Part shown: positions 37,737-47,125 of the stretch, piece by piece | Layout: every line of letters begins with the position of its first letter | How positions within the stretch are numbered: position 1 is the first letter of the stretch | DNA from: an uncultured Clostridia bacterium | GTDB taxonomy: Bacteria > Bacillota > Clostridia > TANB77 > CAG-508 | Assembly (NCBI GenBank): GCA_934129745.1 | Contig: CAKOWZ010000006.1 | Span: forward strand, 18,903 to 82,902 | DNA: 64,000 nucleotides | Reading direction: 5' to 3' | Position numbers and translations under genes: made by a program | Notes under the pieces: model-generated | Databases searched by the model: none | Seen by the model: the letters and a program-made list of their open reading frames with translations, nothing else | Told to the model about the DNA's origin: nothing

Positions 37737-39536
37737 TTACATATTAGCCATTAATTCTTCAAATCTTTCTGCACTAATTACTTCTTTTTCAAGAAGTTCA
37801 TTTGATATAACTTCAAGTGCATCTAAATGATTTGCTAAAATTGTTTGTGCTTTATAATCTGCTTCATTAACAAAAGCTTTAATTTCATTTCCTATTAAAT
37901 CAGTATATCTATCACCAAGTAGTTCTAATTGATATGGATCTTTTTCTAAATTAATGTGAACTGGTCCAACACTATCACTCATTCCATATACAGTTACCAT
38001 ATTTTTAGCAATCTCATTAGCGATCTCTAAATCATTGCTTGCACCTGTTGAAATATCATTTAAAACTAATTTTTCTGCAGCACGTCCACCCATTAATGCA
38101 ATTAATTTTTCCAACATTTCATTTTTAGATATATATGCTTTATCTTCATTAGTTTTATACATAGTATATCCGCCTGCCATACCACGTGGTATAATAGAAA
38201 TTTCCTTAATATCTTTTTGAGTTTCCAAATAATGACTTACTATTGCATGTCCAGCTTCATGAACTGCAGTTCTTCTTTTATCTCTTTCAGATATAACTCT
38301 ATTATGTTTTTCAAGTCCAACAGTTACTTTTTTTAATGCATCTTCAATATCTTTGTTAGTAATACCGTCACGTTGTCTTATTGTTGCAATTATTGCAGCT
38401 TCATTTAAAATATTGGCAAGTTCTGCCCCTGAGAAACCTGCTGTATCTTCTGCAATACTTCTTAAATTAACATCTTGTGCAAATTTCTTACCTTGTGCAT
38501 GAATTTTTAAAATAGCTTCTCTTCCATTTAAATCTGGTAATCCAACTGTTATTTGTCTATCAAATCTTCCTGGACGTAATAAAGCTTTATCTAACATCTC
38601 AGGTCTATTTGTTGCTGCTAAAACTATTATTGTTTCATTTGTGTCAAATCCATCCATTTCAACTAATAATTGGTTTAATGTTTGATTATTTTCAGTTTCA
38701 GCACCACTTGAAGATGTTCTTCTTGAACCTATTGCATCAATTTCATCTATAAATACTATACAAGGAGCAACTTTTCTCGCTTTTTCAAATAATTTTCTAA
38801 CTCTTGAAGCGCCTAGTCCTGCAAACATTTCAATAAATTCTGAACCACTCATTGATATAAAAGGAACATTTGCCTCACCAGCAATTGCTTTTGCTATTAA
38901 TGTTTTACCTGTACCAGGATTACCACATAATAATACACCACGTGGTACTTTTGCTCCCATTTTTGTGAATTTTTCTGGGTTTTTTAAAAAATCTACAATT
39001 TCTATCATTTCTTGTTTTTCTTCATCTAATCCTGCAACATCTTTAAATTTTGTTTTTATTTTTTGAGTTTCAGAATCATATATTTTACCTTTTTCTCCAA
39101 GTCCTTGCATTTTCATAACAACTATTACCAATATCACTAAAATAATTGTTGGTAAAAAAGATATAATTCCTCTAATAATTGATAAAAAAACATTTCTTTC
39201 ATTTTGAATTAAATTTATTTTTATTCCACTATCAGATTTTTGTTGTACTAATTCTATAAAAGAATCTACACTTGGTATTAAAACCTTTTTTTCTTTATCA
39301 TCATTTACAATTTTTACTTTAGCAACATCACTACCTTCTGTCATTTCAATTTTTTCAATTGTTCCATCATTTATATTAGATAACAATTGTGTATATGGCA
39401 TATTTTTATCTTCATTTTCTTTATTAAAATTCATAAAAAAGATTATTCCTGCTACACTAATAATAACAAGTAATACTATTGTTAAAATGATACCAATATT
39501 TGATTTTTTATTATTATCATTATTTTTTAATCCCAT
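37737..39536 (-). CDS. ftsH: ATP-dependent zinc metalloprotease FtsH
   Basis: This 599-residue membrane protease has two N-terminal helices (about 15-35 and 110-135) around a small outer domain, an AAA+ module and an M41 protease domain. Walker A reads GNPGTGKT, where the family usually has GPPGTGKT. Walker B is IVFIDEID; the second region of homology is ALLRPGRFDR; the zinc site is HEAGH. It degrades membrane and regulatory proteins. I chose ATG 39536, 8 nt after GGAG, rather than the far upstream ATG at 39587. Confidence 0.95.
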   Translation of the reverse strand: MGLKNNDNNKKSNIGIILTIVLLVIISVAGIIFFMNFNKENEDKNMPYTQLLSNINDGTIEKIEMTEGSDVAKVKIVNDDKEKKVLIPSVDSFIELVQQKSDSGIKINLIQNERNVFLSIIRGIISFLPTIILVILVIVVMKMQGLGEKGKIYDSETQKIKTKFKDVAGLDEEKQEMIEIVDFLKNPEKFTKMGAKVPRGVLLCGNPGTGKTLIAKAIAGEANVPFISMSGSEFIEMFAGLGASRVRKLFEKARKVAPCIVFIDEIDAIGSRRTSSSGAETENNQTLNQLLVEMDGFDTNETIIVLAATNRPEMLDKALLRPGRFDRQITVGLPDLNGREAILKIHAQGKKFAQDVNLRSIAEDTAGFSGAELANILNEAAIIATIRQRDGITNKDIEDALKKVTVGLEKHNRVISERDKRRTAVHEAGHAIVSHYLETQKDIKEISIIPRGMAGGYTMYKTNEDKAYISKNEMLEKLIALMGGRAAEKLVLNDISTGASNDLEIANEIAKNMVTVYGMSDSVGPVHINLEKDPYQLELLGDRYTDLIGNEIKAFVNEADYKAQTILANHLDALEVISNELLEKEVISAERFEELMANM

Positions 39537-39696
39537 TAATTTTTCTCCTTTTGTATTATTTTCTTCATGATTATAAATATTATTCAATTTATATTATTTA
39601 AAATTCGCCAGGAATAAATATTATTTTTATCCTGACAAATTTTAAATTAATCTATAAATATTTTATCATATAATTGTCTCATTTTTTATATGTATG

Positions 39697-42402
39697 TTAT
39701 GCTTCTGGTTCTTTATTTTCGCTTCCAGAATTATTTCCGCCATCATCTGGTTTATTTGGTGTTGAAGGATTTGCTTTTTCTTCAGCTTTTCCAACAACAA
39801 TTGTTATTCTAGCTTGTTTTGAAACAATTGCTCCTGCATTAACACTTTGTGATATTACTTTTCCAACCTTAGATGTATCTGATGTTGTTTTATGTTCTAC
39901 AACAACAGTAAGTTTACCTAATGCATTTTTTGCTGCAGTTTCTGACATTCCGACTACATTTGGTACAGTAATATCTGTATCTGTTTTTGATTGTTCTGGT
40001 GGAGTAACTATTGATGGTTCTGGTGTTGTTGGTTCTTTATGAACATCACATTTTTCTGTTATTACAGAATATTTATTTCCACCATCTGTTTTCCATTTTG
40101 CATTTGCTTCTTTTTCAGGCATTGCTAAACCATATACAGTTTTCTTACTTGGACAATATTCTGTTGCAAGTTTATTTGTTTCTGTACATACTTCAAACGA
40201 ATTATGACCTTCACATTTTCCTGGAATTGCTCCTTCAACAAAATATTCTGTATATGTATCTGTACATGCATTTGTTGCAATTTTACCAGATTTTTTACAT
40301 ATGTTTGCTGTTACAACATTACTTGGTTGTTCAAATTTCTTTCCTTCTAAATCTGCATGAACTTTTTTCATTACATTTGCCCAAATTAAAGTTGCTGGAC
40401 TTCCTCCATAACTAGTTATATATTCACTTCTATCATATCCAAACCATGTTGCTCCTGTATAATATGGAGTAAATCCACATAACCATAAATCTACTTGGTC
40501 TTGTGTTGTTCCTGTTTTAGCTGCAACATCTATATTACCCATTTTACATGCTTTTGCAGTTCCATATTGTCCTTCAACAACTTGTTTTAATAAGCTTTTC
40601 ATAATATAGGCATTTCCTTCACTAAAAACTCTTCTTGTTTCTTGATTACTTTGAATAACTACATTTCCCTCAGAATCTTCTACTTTAGTATAAAATGTAG
40701 GTTCTATATATACACCATCATTTGCAATTGTTGCATATGCTGCTGCCATTTGCAATGGACTAATTGTTGCTGTACCTAAAGCTAAAGATATATTTGAATC
40801 ATTTGTTTTTCCTGTAGCTTCAGATGCTTTAACTAATGAAGTTATTCCCAATTCTCTCATAAAATCTATTGCTGCATCAGGAGTTAATTCAGTAATAACT
40901 TTTGCTGCCACAATATTTGATGAAACCTCTATAGCTTGCCTTATTGTACATAATCCTGAATAACTTGAAGACGCATTATTTGGTGAATAATTTTTTCCAA
41001 ATGTTGTTTTAGAATTGTCATATACTGTTCCTGCAGTAATTATTCCTTTTTCTAATGCTGGTCCATAAACACCTATTGGTTTTATTGATGAACCTGGTTG
41101 TCTTGCACTATTTATTCTATTTATTCCTATAGCATCAACATCAGTTCCTAAACCACCCATACATCCTACAACTCCACCTGTTTTATGGTCTATTATTACC
41201 ATTGCAGATTGTGTATGTGCTCCTTCATTTTTTGTTGAAGCTTTTACATATGTTTCAGCTTTATATTCTGTTTCTACAATATCTTGTATTGATTTCTTTT
41301 GTGTTGTATATATTTTTAATCCTCCACCAAATACACGATTTCTTGCATATTCCTTTGACATTCCTTTTTGTTCTACTAAATCATTAATAACTTCATCAAC
41401 AGCAGCTGATACATAGTAATCTTTAATTGTTGAACTTGGTAATTCACCTTTTTCAAATTTTAATCCTTCATCAACTTTTGCTATTGCTTCATTATATTGA
41501 CTATCATTTATATATCCTAATTCTTTCATTTTTCCTAAAACAGTTTTTGTTCTTGATTTCATTCTTTCAGTATTAGGATTTTCTCTATATGGATTATATT
41601 GAGAAGGGCTGTGTGTTACACCTGCTAAAAATGCGCATTCTTCAATTGATAAATCACGTGCTGATTTATTAAAATAATACATTGATGCAACTTCAACACC
41701 ACATATATCTCCACCACTTGATGCAAGAGGTATTAAATTTAAATATAATTGTAATATTTCTTTTTTATCTAACATTTTTTCAATCTGGTATGCTCTTGAC
41801 ATTTCTCTTATTTTTCTTTGCATACCAGCTTTACCACTACTCTCTTTTTCATTAGTTATATTTTTAACTAATTGTTGTGTAATAGTACTTCCACCAAAAC
41901 TTGATTCACCTGAATGTGTTACATATGTAAGAGTTGCAGCAGCTGTTCTTTTTATATCAACACCTTTATGTTGATAAAATCTTTCATCTTCTATTGCAAC
42001 AAATGCTTTTGGCAAATATTCACTCATATCATCTATACTAATGATTTTTCTATTTTCTTCTCCTGATAATTCAGCTATAACATTTCCATCAGCATCATAA
42101 ATCAATGTATTTGATACACCTATTAATAAATCATCTCTTGTTAAAGCAAATTTATCACTAAAAACAATACCTGCAAAAATACCACCAAAAATCAAAATCA
42201 TTAAAAATATTAATGCTATAACAATTAATATAACTTTTTTTGCCATTGGATGTTTATTTTTTGTTTTTGTTTTTTTGCCTTTTCTTATTGGTCCGTTTTT
42301 TTGTGTATTATTACCTGTTTTATCATATTGTTTAACTGGATTAATTCTTGTAGAATTATTTGTACTTGTTCTTTTTTTTACATTCTTTCTTCTACCATTC
42401 AT
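39697..42402 (-). CDS. Class A penicillin-binding protein with PASTA domain
   Basis: This 901-residue bifunctional peptidoglycan synthase begins with a basic cytoplasmic tail and a membrane helix (about 50-75). The GT51 domain has AIEDERFYQHKGVD and GGSTITQQLVKN. The transpeptidase has SSIKP (catalytic Ser), SSN and KTGT. A Cys-rich segment precedes one PASTA domain (about 800-870, VPNVVGMSETAAKNAL), which binds wall fragments or beta-lactams. The tail is Asn/Gly/Glu-rich. It equals Bacillus PonA in order of domains. Confidence 0.95.
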   Translation of the reverse strand: MNGRRKNVKKRTSTNNSTRINPVKQYDKTGNNTQKNGPIRKGKKTKTKNKHPMAKKVILIVIALIFLMILIFGGIFAGIVFSDKFALTRDDLLIGVSNTLIYDADGNVIAELSGEENRKIISIDDMSEYLPKAFVAIEDERFYQHKGVDIKRTAAATLTYVTHSGESSFGGSTITQQLVKNITNEKESSGKAGMQRKIREMSRAYQIEKMLDKKEILQLYLNLIPLASSGGDICGVEVASMYYFNKSARDLSIEECAFLAGVTHSPSQYNPYRENPNTERMKSRTKTVLGKMKELGYINDSQYNEAIAKVDEGLKFEKGELPSSTIKDYYVSAAVDEVINDLVEQKGMSKEYARNRVFGGGLKIYTTQKKSIQDIVETEYKAETYVKASTKNEGAHTQSAMVIIDHKTGGVVGCMGGLGTDVDAIGINRINSARQPGSSIKPIGVYGPALEKGIITAGTVYDNSKTTFGKNYSPNNASSSYSGLCTIRQAIEVSSNIVAAKVITELTPDAAIDFMRELGITSLVKASEATGKTNDSNISLALGTATISPLQMAAAYATIANDGVYIEPTFYTKVEDSEGNVVIQSNQETRRVFSEGNAYIMKSLLKQVVEGQYGTAKACKMGNIDVAAKTGTTQDQVDLWLCGFTPYYTGATWFGYDRSEYITSYGGSPATLIWANVMKKVHADLEGKKFEQPSNVVTANICKKSGKIATNACTDTYTEYFVEGAIPGKCEGHNSFEVCTETNKLATEYCPSKKTVYGLAMPEKEANAKWKTDGGNKYSVITEKCDVHKEPTTPEPSIVTPPEQSKTDTDITVPNVVGMSETAAKNALGKLTVVVEHKTTSDTSKVGKVISQSVNAGAIVSKQARITIVVGKAEEKANPSTPNKPDDGGNNSGSENKEPEA

Positions 42403-42542
42403 ATTTTTTCTCCTTTTCCGACAAAATTCTTAGTCAAACTTACTTCTTAATTATATTACAAAAACATCAAAATTGAAAGTCTTTTTTTAATTTTATTTAT
42501 ATTATATTAAAACACTATGCTTGTATTAACACTTATATCAAT

Positions 42543-43445
42543 TTATTTTTTATATAATACATTTATGATGTCTTCATAACTTGTAACCATATTAGCTCCA
42601 TCTCTTATTAATTCATTAGTTCCAACAGAATTATAATTATCAATATTTCCAGGTACAGCAAAAATCTCTTTTCCTTGTTCAAGTCCAAAATCTGATGTAA
42701 TTAAAGCACCACTTTTTTCTTGTGCTTCAACAACAACAATTCCATCAGACAATCCACTAATTATTCTATTTCTTGCTGGAAAATTCATTTTATCTGGTTT
42801 TGTTCCAATAATATATTCTGTAATTATTAGACCATTATTATTTATAATTCGTTCATATAAATTTTTATTTTCATATGGATATATATAATCTAATCCACAT
42901 CCTATTACTGCAATTGTATTTCCTTTTGCTTCTAATGCACCTATATGTGAAAATTTATCTATACCTTTAGCAAGTCCACTTATAATACATATATTTTCTT
43001 TAGATAATTCATATCCAATTTTTTGTGCAATTTTTGCTCCATATAAACTACATTTTCTACATCCAACAATTGCAACACTATTCATTTTTAATAATTTTAT
43101 ATTTCCTTTTGCAAATAAAATAACTGGTTTATCATACATATTTCTTAATTTACTAGGATATATATCATCAAAAATGGTAATAATTTTAATATTATTTTTT
43201 TTAATATATTCTTCATATTTTTCTAAATTTTCTTTATATTTAGAATCATATATATCATTTATACTATTTTCGTTAATAATAATTTTTTCATTATTTTCAT
43301 GACATAATTCTTGTAATTCATATTTATCTAAATCCCATATATTTTTAGGTGATTTAAACTTTTTTAATAATTTTTCTTTTTGAATACATGTTAATTTTTC
43401 AATTCTTGAAAACCAAATCCAATATTTAATATCTTTTTCTTCCAT
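42543..43445 (-). CDS. dprA: DNA-processing protein DprA
   Basis: This 300-residue Rossmann-like protein has VAIVGCRKCSLYG, ISGLAKGIDKFSHIGAL and GIVVVEAQEKSGAL, all DprA signatures. It loads RecA on incoming single-stranded DNA during transformation. The C-terminal winged-helix domain seems short or missing. The ATG at 43445 is forced by an upstream in-frame TGA. Its AAAGGAGA is about 35 nt away across a hairpin (see findings). It lies 88 bp after folD and may be driven by the LexA-box promoter. Confidence 0.93.
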   Translation of the reverse strand: MEEKDIKYWIWFSRIEKLTCIQKEKLLKKFKSPKNIWDLDKYELQELCHENNEKIIINENSINDIYDSKYKENLEKYEEYIKKNNIKIITIFDDIYPSKLRNMYDKPVILFAKGNIKLLKMNSVAIVGCRKCSLYGAKIAQKIGYELSKENICIISGLAKGIDKFSHIGALEAKGNTIAVIGCGLDYIYPYENKNLYERIINNNGLIITEYIIGTKPDKMNFPARNRIISGLSDGIVVVEAQEKSGALITSDFGLEQGKEIFAVPGNIDNYNSVGTNELIRDGANMVTSYEDIINVLYKK

Positions 43446-43454
43446 AGCTGTTTT

Positions 43455-43480
43455 GCATAATCAAATTTATATAATTATGC
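43455..43480 (-). promoter_or_regulatory. Hairpin between Shine-Dalgarno and start codon of dprA
   Basis: GCATAAT (43455-43461) and ATTATGC (43474-43480) form a 7-bp stem with a 12-nt loop. AAAGGAGA abuts it 5' on the mRNA. The start codon follows 9 nt after the stem. Confidence 0.7.
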
Positions 43481-43533
43481 TCTCCTTTCTTTGTAATTAT
43501 AAATATAAAATTCAGTCCCCCATTTTAAAATTT

Positions 43534-44376
43534 TTATTTGTTTTTTGCTGCTTTAACAACATTTGTCATAAGCATGGCAATTGTCATTGGTCCTACTCCT
43601 CCTGGAACAGGAGTAATATAAGATGCATTATTTTTAACATTTTCAAAATCTACATCTCCAACCAATTTTCCATCTTCTGTTCTATTTATTCCAACATCAA
43701 TGATAACAGCCCCATCTTTTATCATATCTTGTGTAACAAATTTTGGTTTTCCAAGTGCAGCTATTAAAATGTCTGCATTTTTAGTAATTTGTTTGATGTT
43801 TTTTGTTCTAGAATGACACATAGTTACAGTTCCATTTTTTCTTAGAATACATTGAATTAAAGGTTTTCCAACAATATTGCTTCTTCCAATAATTACAACA
43901 TTTTTTCCTTCTATTTCAATATTATATTCTTCCAACATTTTTATAACTCCAGCTGGAGTGCATGATACAAAACAATCTTCTCCAATTGATAGTTTTCCAA
44001 CATTAATTGGGTTAAATCCATCAACATCTTTTTTATAATTTATTTTGTTAAATGCTTGATTTATATCTAAATTTGAAGGTATTGGACTTTGTAAAAGAAT
44101 CCCATGTATATCATCTCTTTTATTTAATTTATCAATTGTTTCTAATAATTCTTCCATATCTATATCTTTATCCATTAAAAATTCTTCATAATCTATACCA
44201 CATTCTTCACATGCTTTGCTTTTATTTTTTACATAAACCTTTGATGCTTTATCATCTCCAACCATGATTACTGCTAATTTAGGATTTATTCCTTTATTTT
44301 TTAATTCCACCACCTCATTTTTTAATTCACTTCTTATTTTTTTTGCAAGTTCTTTACCATCAATTATAATCGCCAT
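43534..44376 (-). CDS. folD: Bifunctional methylene-THF dehydrogenase / cyclohydrolase FolD
   Basis: This 280-residue enzyme interconverts 5,10-methylene-THF, methenyl-THF and 10-formyl-THF with NADP. It has VGDDKASKVYVKNKSKACEE with the catalytic Lys, GILLQSPIP, the NADP-binding GRSNIVGKPL and the PGGVGPMTIAML signature. The start has GGAGG 7 nt upstream. It is the first gene behind a consensus promoter with an embedded LexA-like box. Confidence 0.97.
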   Translation of the reverse strand: MAIIIDGKELAKKIRSELKNEVVELKNKGINPKLAVIMVGDDKASKVYVKNKSKACEECGIDYEEFLMDKDIDMEELLETIDKLNKRDDIHGILLQSPIPSNLDINQAFNKINYKKDVDGFNPINVGKLSIGEDCFVSCTPAGVIKMLEEYNIEIEGKNVVIIGRSNIVGKPLIQCILRKNGTVTMCHSRTKNIKQITKNADILIAALGKPKFVTQDMIKDGAVIIDVGINRTEDGKLVGDVDFENVKNNASYITPVPGGVGPMTIAMLMTNVVKAAKNK

Positions 44377-44417
44377 TATTGTTCCTCCATCATTTTTTGT
44401 TTTATTAACTATATCTA

Positions 44418-44446
44418 ATTATAGAACATACGTTCACAAGTGTCAA
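44418..44446 (-). promoter_or_regulatory. folD-dprA promoter with LexA-type box in the spacer
   Basis: On the minus strand, TTGACA (44441-44446), exactly 17 nt, and TATAAT (44418-44423), both perfect. The spacer contains GAACGTATGTTC (44424-44435), which fits the Firmicutes SOS box GAAC-N4-GTTC. A repressor bound there would block RNA polymerase. Confidence 0.75.
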
Positions 44447-44649
44447 TATATTTTTACCATTTTTTTATTAATTCGTATGTCAATTTTCTCCTATTTTCTA
44501 CATAATTTGACAAACTTTCATTTTATATTTAATTATCATTTTTTCCTTATAACAATAATTTTATTTAAACTAATCATTTTCATTTATAACAATATAATAC
44601 TACAATTAATCATTGCATATATTACATAACATCTCAAATCAAATTATAA

Positions 44650-46539
44650 TCAACTAAAATTAATAAAATTTCTCATCTGCTGCAAAACCTGAACACTTAA
44701 AGCAATACTTTTTGCATCTAATCCATATAATTTTTCAAGTTCTTCAACACTTCCATGTTTAACAAAAACATCATCATATCCATAACATTTTAGATGAACT
44801 CCTTCAATTCTAGATTCATTAATCATTTCCATAACACTAGTTCCTAATCCACCATGTAATATACCATCTTCTATTGTAATAACATTTTTAGTTTTTCTAA
44901 TAGATTGTTCAATTGTATAAAAATCCAAAGGTTTTAAAAATCTAGAATTAATAACATCACAATTAATTCCTTGTTCTTTTAACAAATCACTTACTTCAAC
45001 AGCTCTTTCAACCATTTTACCAATACCAATAATTGTTAAATCATCACCATTTCTTAATACTTCAGACATACCTAATTTTACATCTTCACATTTATCAAAT
45101 TTAATTTTTCCTTCGCCACCTCTTGGATATCTTATAACTACTGGTGAATTTAGATTAATAGCAAATTCAAGCATTTTTTCTAGTTCCTCAAAATTTTTAG
45201 GAGCCATAATAGTAATATTAGGAATCATTGAAAAAAACGCCATATCAAAAAGTCCTTGATGTGTTTCTCCATCATTACCAACAATTCCAGCTCTATCAAC
45301 ACACATTACAACAGGCAAGTTTTGTAAACATATATCATGAATAACTTGATCAAAAGCCCTTTGGTAAAATGATGAATAAATTGACACAACAGGTTTATAT
45401 CCCTTTTTAGCCATACCAGCAGCCATACCTAAAGCATGTTGTTCTGCAATTCCAACATCAAAAATTCTAGTTGGAAATTTTTCTTTAAATTTTTTTAATC
45501 CTGTTCCATCAATCATTGCAGCAGAAACTGCAACAATTTTTTCATCTTTTTGAGCCAATCCAGTTAATTTTTCACCAAAAACCTTTGAATAATCAGTTTG
45601 TTTTTCTTTTTTAGTTTTCCCAGTTTGTATATCAAAACTTGAAGTACTATGAAATCTATCAGGATTTTCTTCTGCAAATTTATATCCTTTTCCTTTTTTA
45701 GTAACAACATGTATTAATACTGGTCCAGATATTAATTTACTAGTTCTTAAAACACTTTCCAATTTTTCAATATCATGTCCATCAACTGGTCCAAGATATG
45801 TAAAACCAATATCTTCATAATACATTTTTGGAATTACCATTTGTTTAATACTTCTTTTTATTTTTTGTGTAAACCTAACCAAACTTTTACCACCATGTGG
45901 AATACGTATAATTAGTCTTTTAATTCTATTATTAGTTTTAGTATAAAATCTTTTTGTTCTTAATTTACTTAAAAAATACGTTATACCTCCAACATTTTTA
46001 GAAATACTCATCTCATTATCATTTAAAATAACTGTAATATCAGAATTACTACTTCCTGCGTCATTCAAGGCCTCTTGAGCCATTCCACCAGTTAATGCTC
46101 CATCACCAATTACACAAACAACTTTTGTTTTTCTATCATCTAATTTATTAGCCCTTGCCATACCTAAAGCAACTGATATTGAAGTTGAACTATGTCCAGT
46201 ATTAAAACAATCAAACTCTGATTCAGATGTTTTTGGAAATCCTGCAATTCCATCTAATTTTCTTAATGTATTCATTTTGTCTTTTCTTCCTGTAAGAATT
46301 TTATGTACATAAGTTTGATGTCCAACATCCCAAATTATTGAATCTCGTGGTGTATTAAATACACTATGTAAAGCAATTGTTAATTCAACAACTCCCAAAT
46401 TTGAAGCTAAATGGCCTCCATTTTCTGATACAATTTTTATAATAAATTGTCTTAACTCTTCAGCTAATTTTTGTTTATCTTTTAAATTAAGTTTTCTCAA
46501 ATCTTTTACACTATTTACTCTGTTTAATATTTCAGACAT
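44650..46539 (-). CDS. dxs: 1-deoxy-D-xylulose-5-phosphate synthase
   Basis: This 629-residue thiamine-diphosphate enzyme makes DXP from pyruvate and glyceraldehyde 3-phosphate, the first step of the MEP isoprenoid pathway. It has VGHQTYVHKILTGR, the ThDP motif GDGALTGGMAQEALNDAG, and the transketolase half with DRAGIVGNDGETHQG. The start has AAGGAG upstream. The DNA between it and folD (44377-44649) holds only the folD promoter region. Confidence 0.97.
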   Translation of the reverse strand: MSEILNRVNSVKDLRKLNLKDKQKLAEELRQFIIKIVSENGGHLASNLGVVELTIALHSVFNTPRDSIIWDVGHQTYVHKILTGRKDKMNTLRKLDGIAGFPKTSESEFDCFNTGHSSTSISVALGMARANKLDDRKTKVVCVIGDGALTGGMAQEALNDAGSSNSDITVILNDNEMSISKNVGGITYFLSKLRTKRFYTKTNNRIKRLIIRIPHGGKSLVRFTQKIKRSIKQMVIPKMYYEDIGFTYLGPVDGHDIEKLESVLRTSKLISGPVLIHVVTKKGKGYKFAEENPDRFHSTSSFDIQTGKTKKEKQTDYSKVFGEKLTGLAQKDEKIVAVSAAMIDGTGLKKFKEKFPTRIFDVGIAEQHALGMAAGMAKKGYKPVVSIYSSFYQRAFDQVIHDICLQNLPVVMCVDRAGIVGNDGETHQGLFDMAFFSMIPNITIMAPKNFEELEKMLEFAINLNSPVVIRYPRGGEGKIKFDKCEDVKLGMSEVLRNGDDLTIIGIGKMVERAVEVSDLLKEQGINCDVINSRFLKPLDFYTIEQSIRKTKNVITIEDGILHGGLGTSVMEMINESRIEGVHLKCYGYDDVFVKHGSVEELEKLYGLDAKSIALSVQVLQQMRNFINFS

Positions 46540-46678
46540 TTGAAACTCCTTTTGATTTTTATTTTCTTGTTATTATCACTTTTATTTAATTATGTAGTTA
46601 TCTCTGGCCATTTTTTTATATCATATTTTTTCATAAAAGTAAATGTAAATTAAATTTATTATTTTTTTATTATTAAGG

Positions 46679-46707
46679 TTCACAGATGAACAGAAATTGC
46701 ATATACT
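46679..46707 (+). promoter_or_regulatory. Promoter of the 97-aa beta-domain gene
   Basis: TTCACA (46679-46684), 17-nt spacer and TATACT (46702-46707). The start codon is 23 nt further. Confidence 0.55.
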
Positions 46708-46729
46708 TTAGCTAAAGGAGGAGAAAATA

Positions 46730-47023
46730 ATGGATGGTTTATATGAATTTAATATAAAATCACCAATGGGAAACATAAAAGCATTAGTTAAGCTAATTCC
46801 TAATGGTAATATTTTAAGTGGTTATATTGATGTAATGGGAAAAAGAAGTGAATTTAATAATGGTGTAATTCAAGGAAATAACCTATCTTTGAAGGGAAAT
46901 TTTTCAGCTGGTATGATGAAAATTCAATATACTATAATGGGAAATGTTAATGGAAATATTTTAAATTTATCAGCCCAAACAAATATGGGAAATTTCAATC
47001 TTCAAGGACATAGAATATCTTAA
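46730..47023 (+). CDS. Small beta-rich conserved protein, function unknown
   Basis: This 97-residue protein is built from repeating strand-like units, each with a MG pair: SPMGNIKALVKL, VMGKRSEFNNG, TIMGNVNGN, TNMGNFNLQG. The pattern suggests a small beta-barrel or sheet made of internal repeats. I have seen similar TPMG-type domains as stand-alone proteins or fused to oxidoreductases, but cannot name a function. It is a lone plus-strand gene among minus-strand genes, with an AAAGGAGGAG ribosome binding site, promoter and terminator of its own. Confidence 0.7.
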   Translation: MDGLYEFNIKSPMGNIKALVKLIPNGNILSGYIDVMGKRSEFNNGVIQGNNLSLKGNFSAGMMKIQYTIMGNVNGNILNLSAQTNMGNFNLQGHRIS

Positions 47024-47032
47024 ATCATTTTT

Positions 47033-47067
47033 AAAGGAGTACTTCAAATTTGAAAGTACCCCTTTTT
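47033..47067 (+). terminator. Terminator of the 97-aa gene
   Basis: AAAGGAGTACTT pairs with AAAGTACCCCTTT with one mismatch around an 8-nt loop, followed by T5. Confidence 0.8.
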
Positions 47068-47125
47068 ACAAATATCACACTAATATAGTTAAATTTTTGA
47101 ATTACATCATATTAACTATCAGATT

